Shown piece by piece: positions 63,211-64,000 of a stretch of DNA of 64,000 bases (the stretch's first letter is position 1; the number at the start of each line of letters is the position of its first letter). The translations under genes and the position numbers were made by a program. The stretch lies in NCBI GenBank assembly GCA_021234155.1, contig JAJEKV010000060.1, positions 2,898,451 through 2,962,450 of the forward strand, in the 5' to 3' direction. Below the pieces are notes generated by a model. It had not been told where the DNA came from, ran no database searches, and saw nothing but the letters and a program-made list of their open reading frames with translations. This DNA is from Isoetes taiwanensis. Lineage: Eukaryota > Streptophyta > Lycopodiopsida > Isoetales > Isoetaceae.

Positions 63211-64000
63211 ATTCCTGAATGTTTATGGTGTTAACACTGTTACACACCAAATTGTCCATTTGAAACAGATTTCCAACTCTCTTTGCATGGAATTTCAATT
63301 CATTTCCAAAATAGATATTGCATCCTTTCGAATCAAAATTGATTCTATATCCTAAATCCACAAGTTGACTGACAGAAATAAGATTCTTTATTATTGTAGG
63401 AACACACAATACATTCTCGATGTCTACAATATTCCCATTTAGATCAGTGAGCTGCAGCAAACCCCTCCCTTCGATCTCTTGGAGTTCTCCATTTCCAACC
63501 TGGATTCTTTTTTAGTTTGTTGTGACCAGATTTTTAAGAAGATCAGTAGATTGGACTACTGATCTTTCAGATCCACTATCAACTATAAGAGGATCAACTT
63601 TATTAGCATTTGGATTTTTATCAAAAATAGCCAAAGTTTAATTTACCTCATCTTCTTCATCCTCCTCAGAGTTGTCCTTTTCCACTTGTTCTTTTGCAAT
63701 AAAAGCTCCAGCTGAATTTCTGCCACGTCCCCTACTGGAACTTCTTTTTCCTCCTCTATTTGCAGATCCCTTATTATTTTCCTTGCCATGATCTTTTGGG
63801 GTGGGACACTTGGCAGCAACATGCCCTTTTCCTCCACAGGTGTAACAATCAAAATCCCTTTTCAATTTTGGGCATGCACTCTTGAAGTGCCCTGTTTCAT
63901 GGCAATTGTAACATGTCACTTTCTTTTTTCCAGTAAAAAGAATTTCAGGAGACTCCTCTCTTTCCCTTATTATCTTCTTCTGCTCAAACTCTGTTCTAAG
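63191..64000 (-). pseudogene. Copia 3 gag zinc knuckles, protease and integrase start
   Basis: 63919-63638: CYNCHETGHFKSAC and CYTCGGKGHVAAKC, both canonical knuckles, then a basic G/R/S run and an acidic NSEEDEEDEVN end. The protease active site is read as LIVDSGSERSVVQST near 63590. 63460-63191: LNGNIVDIENVLCVPTIIKN and ISVSQLVDLGYRINFDSKGC, then FELWHN, where the integrase deletion joins to GIRRQL. A stop follows the junction because the deletion is out of frame. Confidence 0.85.

Larger units (their letters stand above)
60247..64000 (-). mobile_element. Ty1/copia retrotransposon 3 (minus strand), runs off the window
   Basis: 3' LTR 60247-60851, polypurine tract, long pol frame and part of gag in copia order. 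Same lineage as copia 1 and 2 (about two-thirds of RT/RNase H residues shared by eye). The 5' LTR lies beyond 64000. Internally deleted in integrase. Confidence 0.9.

Overview
The window reads as nuclear DNA of a land plant with a large, repeat-rich genome. It has spliced genes with plant-type GT-AG introns, a GDSL-lipase fragment, a processed HSP70 copy, three Ty1/copia retrotransposons primed by the usual TGGTATCAGAGC site, and several LINE families. Nothing bacterial, organellar or viral stands out. A non-flowering plant (fern-like) is my guess from the mix of transposon proteins; that is weak inference.

Layout. 0-12 kb: AT-rich intergenic DNA with a ~10-unit, 71-bp GC-rich tandem array (836-1540), decayed LINE pieces, a repeat family present in both orientations (6-7.4 kb and 24.2-25.2 kb) and an HSP70 pseudogene (10.4 kb). 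12-14.5 kb: two LINE 3' ends back to back, pentamer tails and a dimeric tRNA-like SINE. 14.6-17 kb: a broken GDSL lipase and a small acidic-protein gene. 19-23 kb: an En/Spm-like fragment, a LINE 3' end and a frameshifted DUF7869-type transposon gene. 26-33 kb: one fairly complete LINE (long leader, ORF1, ORF2). 36-39 kb: a decayed transposase-like gene of the 'DFAENY' kind. 39.4-39.7 kb: a small gene whose product begins like histone H3. 39.8-41.5 kb: a palindromic GGAATATTCC satellite.

The most notable locus is a minus-strand gene from 58.0 to 42.1 kb. Its exons can be followed through eleven pieces with matching splice phases. They encode a coiled coil, a RING-like zinc finger, an acidic linker with a basic stretch, and a Ulp1/C48 (SUMO-protease-like) domain. 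It has been broken apart: a copia element sits in one coding exon (TSD taaat), another copia in an intron (TSD tagaa), a LINE sits inside that second copia's LTR, and a 13-bp tandem duplication shifts the RING exon out of frame. A copy of one Ulp1 exon also lies inside the intronic copia. A third copia (60.2 kb to the window end) cuts a gene for a predicted secreted protein.

How the parts may fit (inference): the transposase-like gene, the H3-like small protein, the palindromic array and the RING-Ulp1 gene lie side by side and converge. Ulp1-type proteases are often carried by plant DNA transposons, so these may be remains of one large mobile element rather than ordinary host genes.
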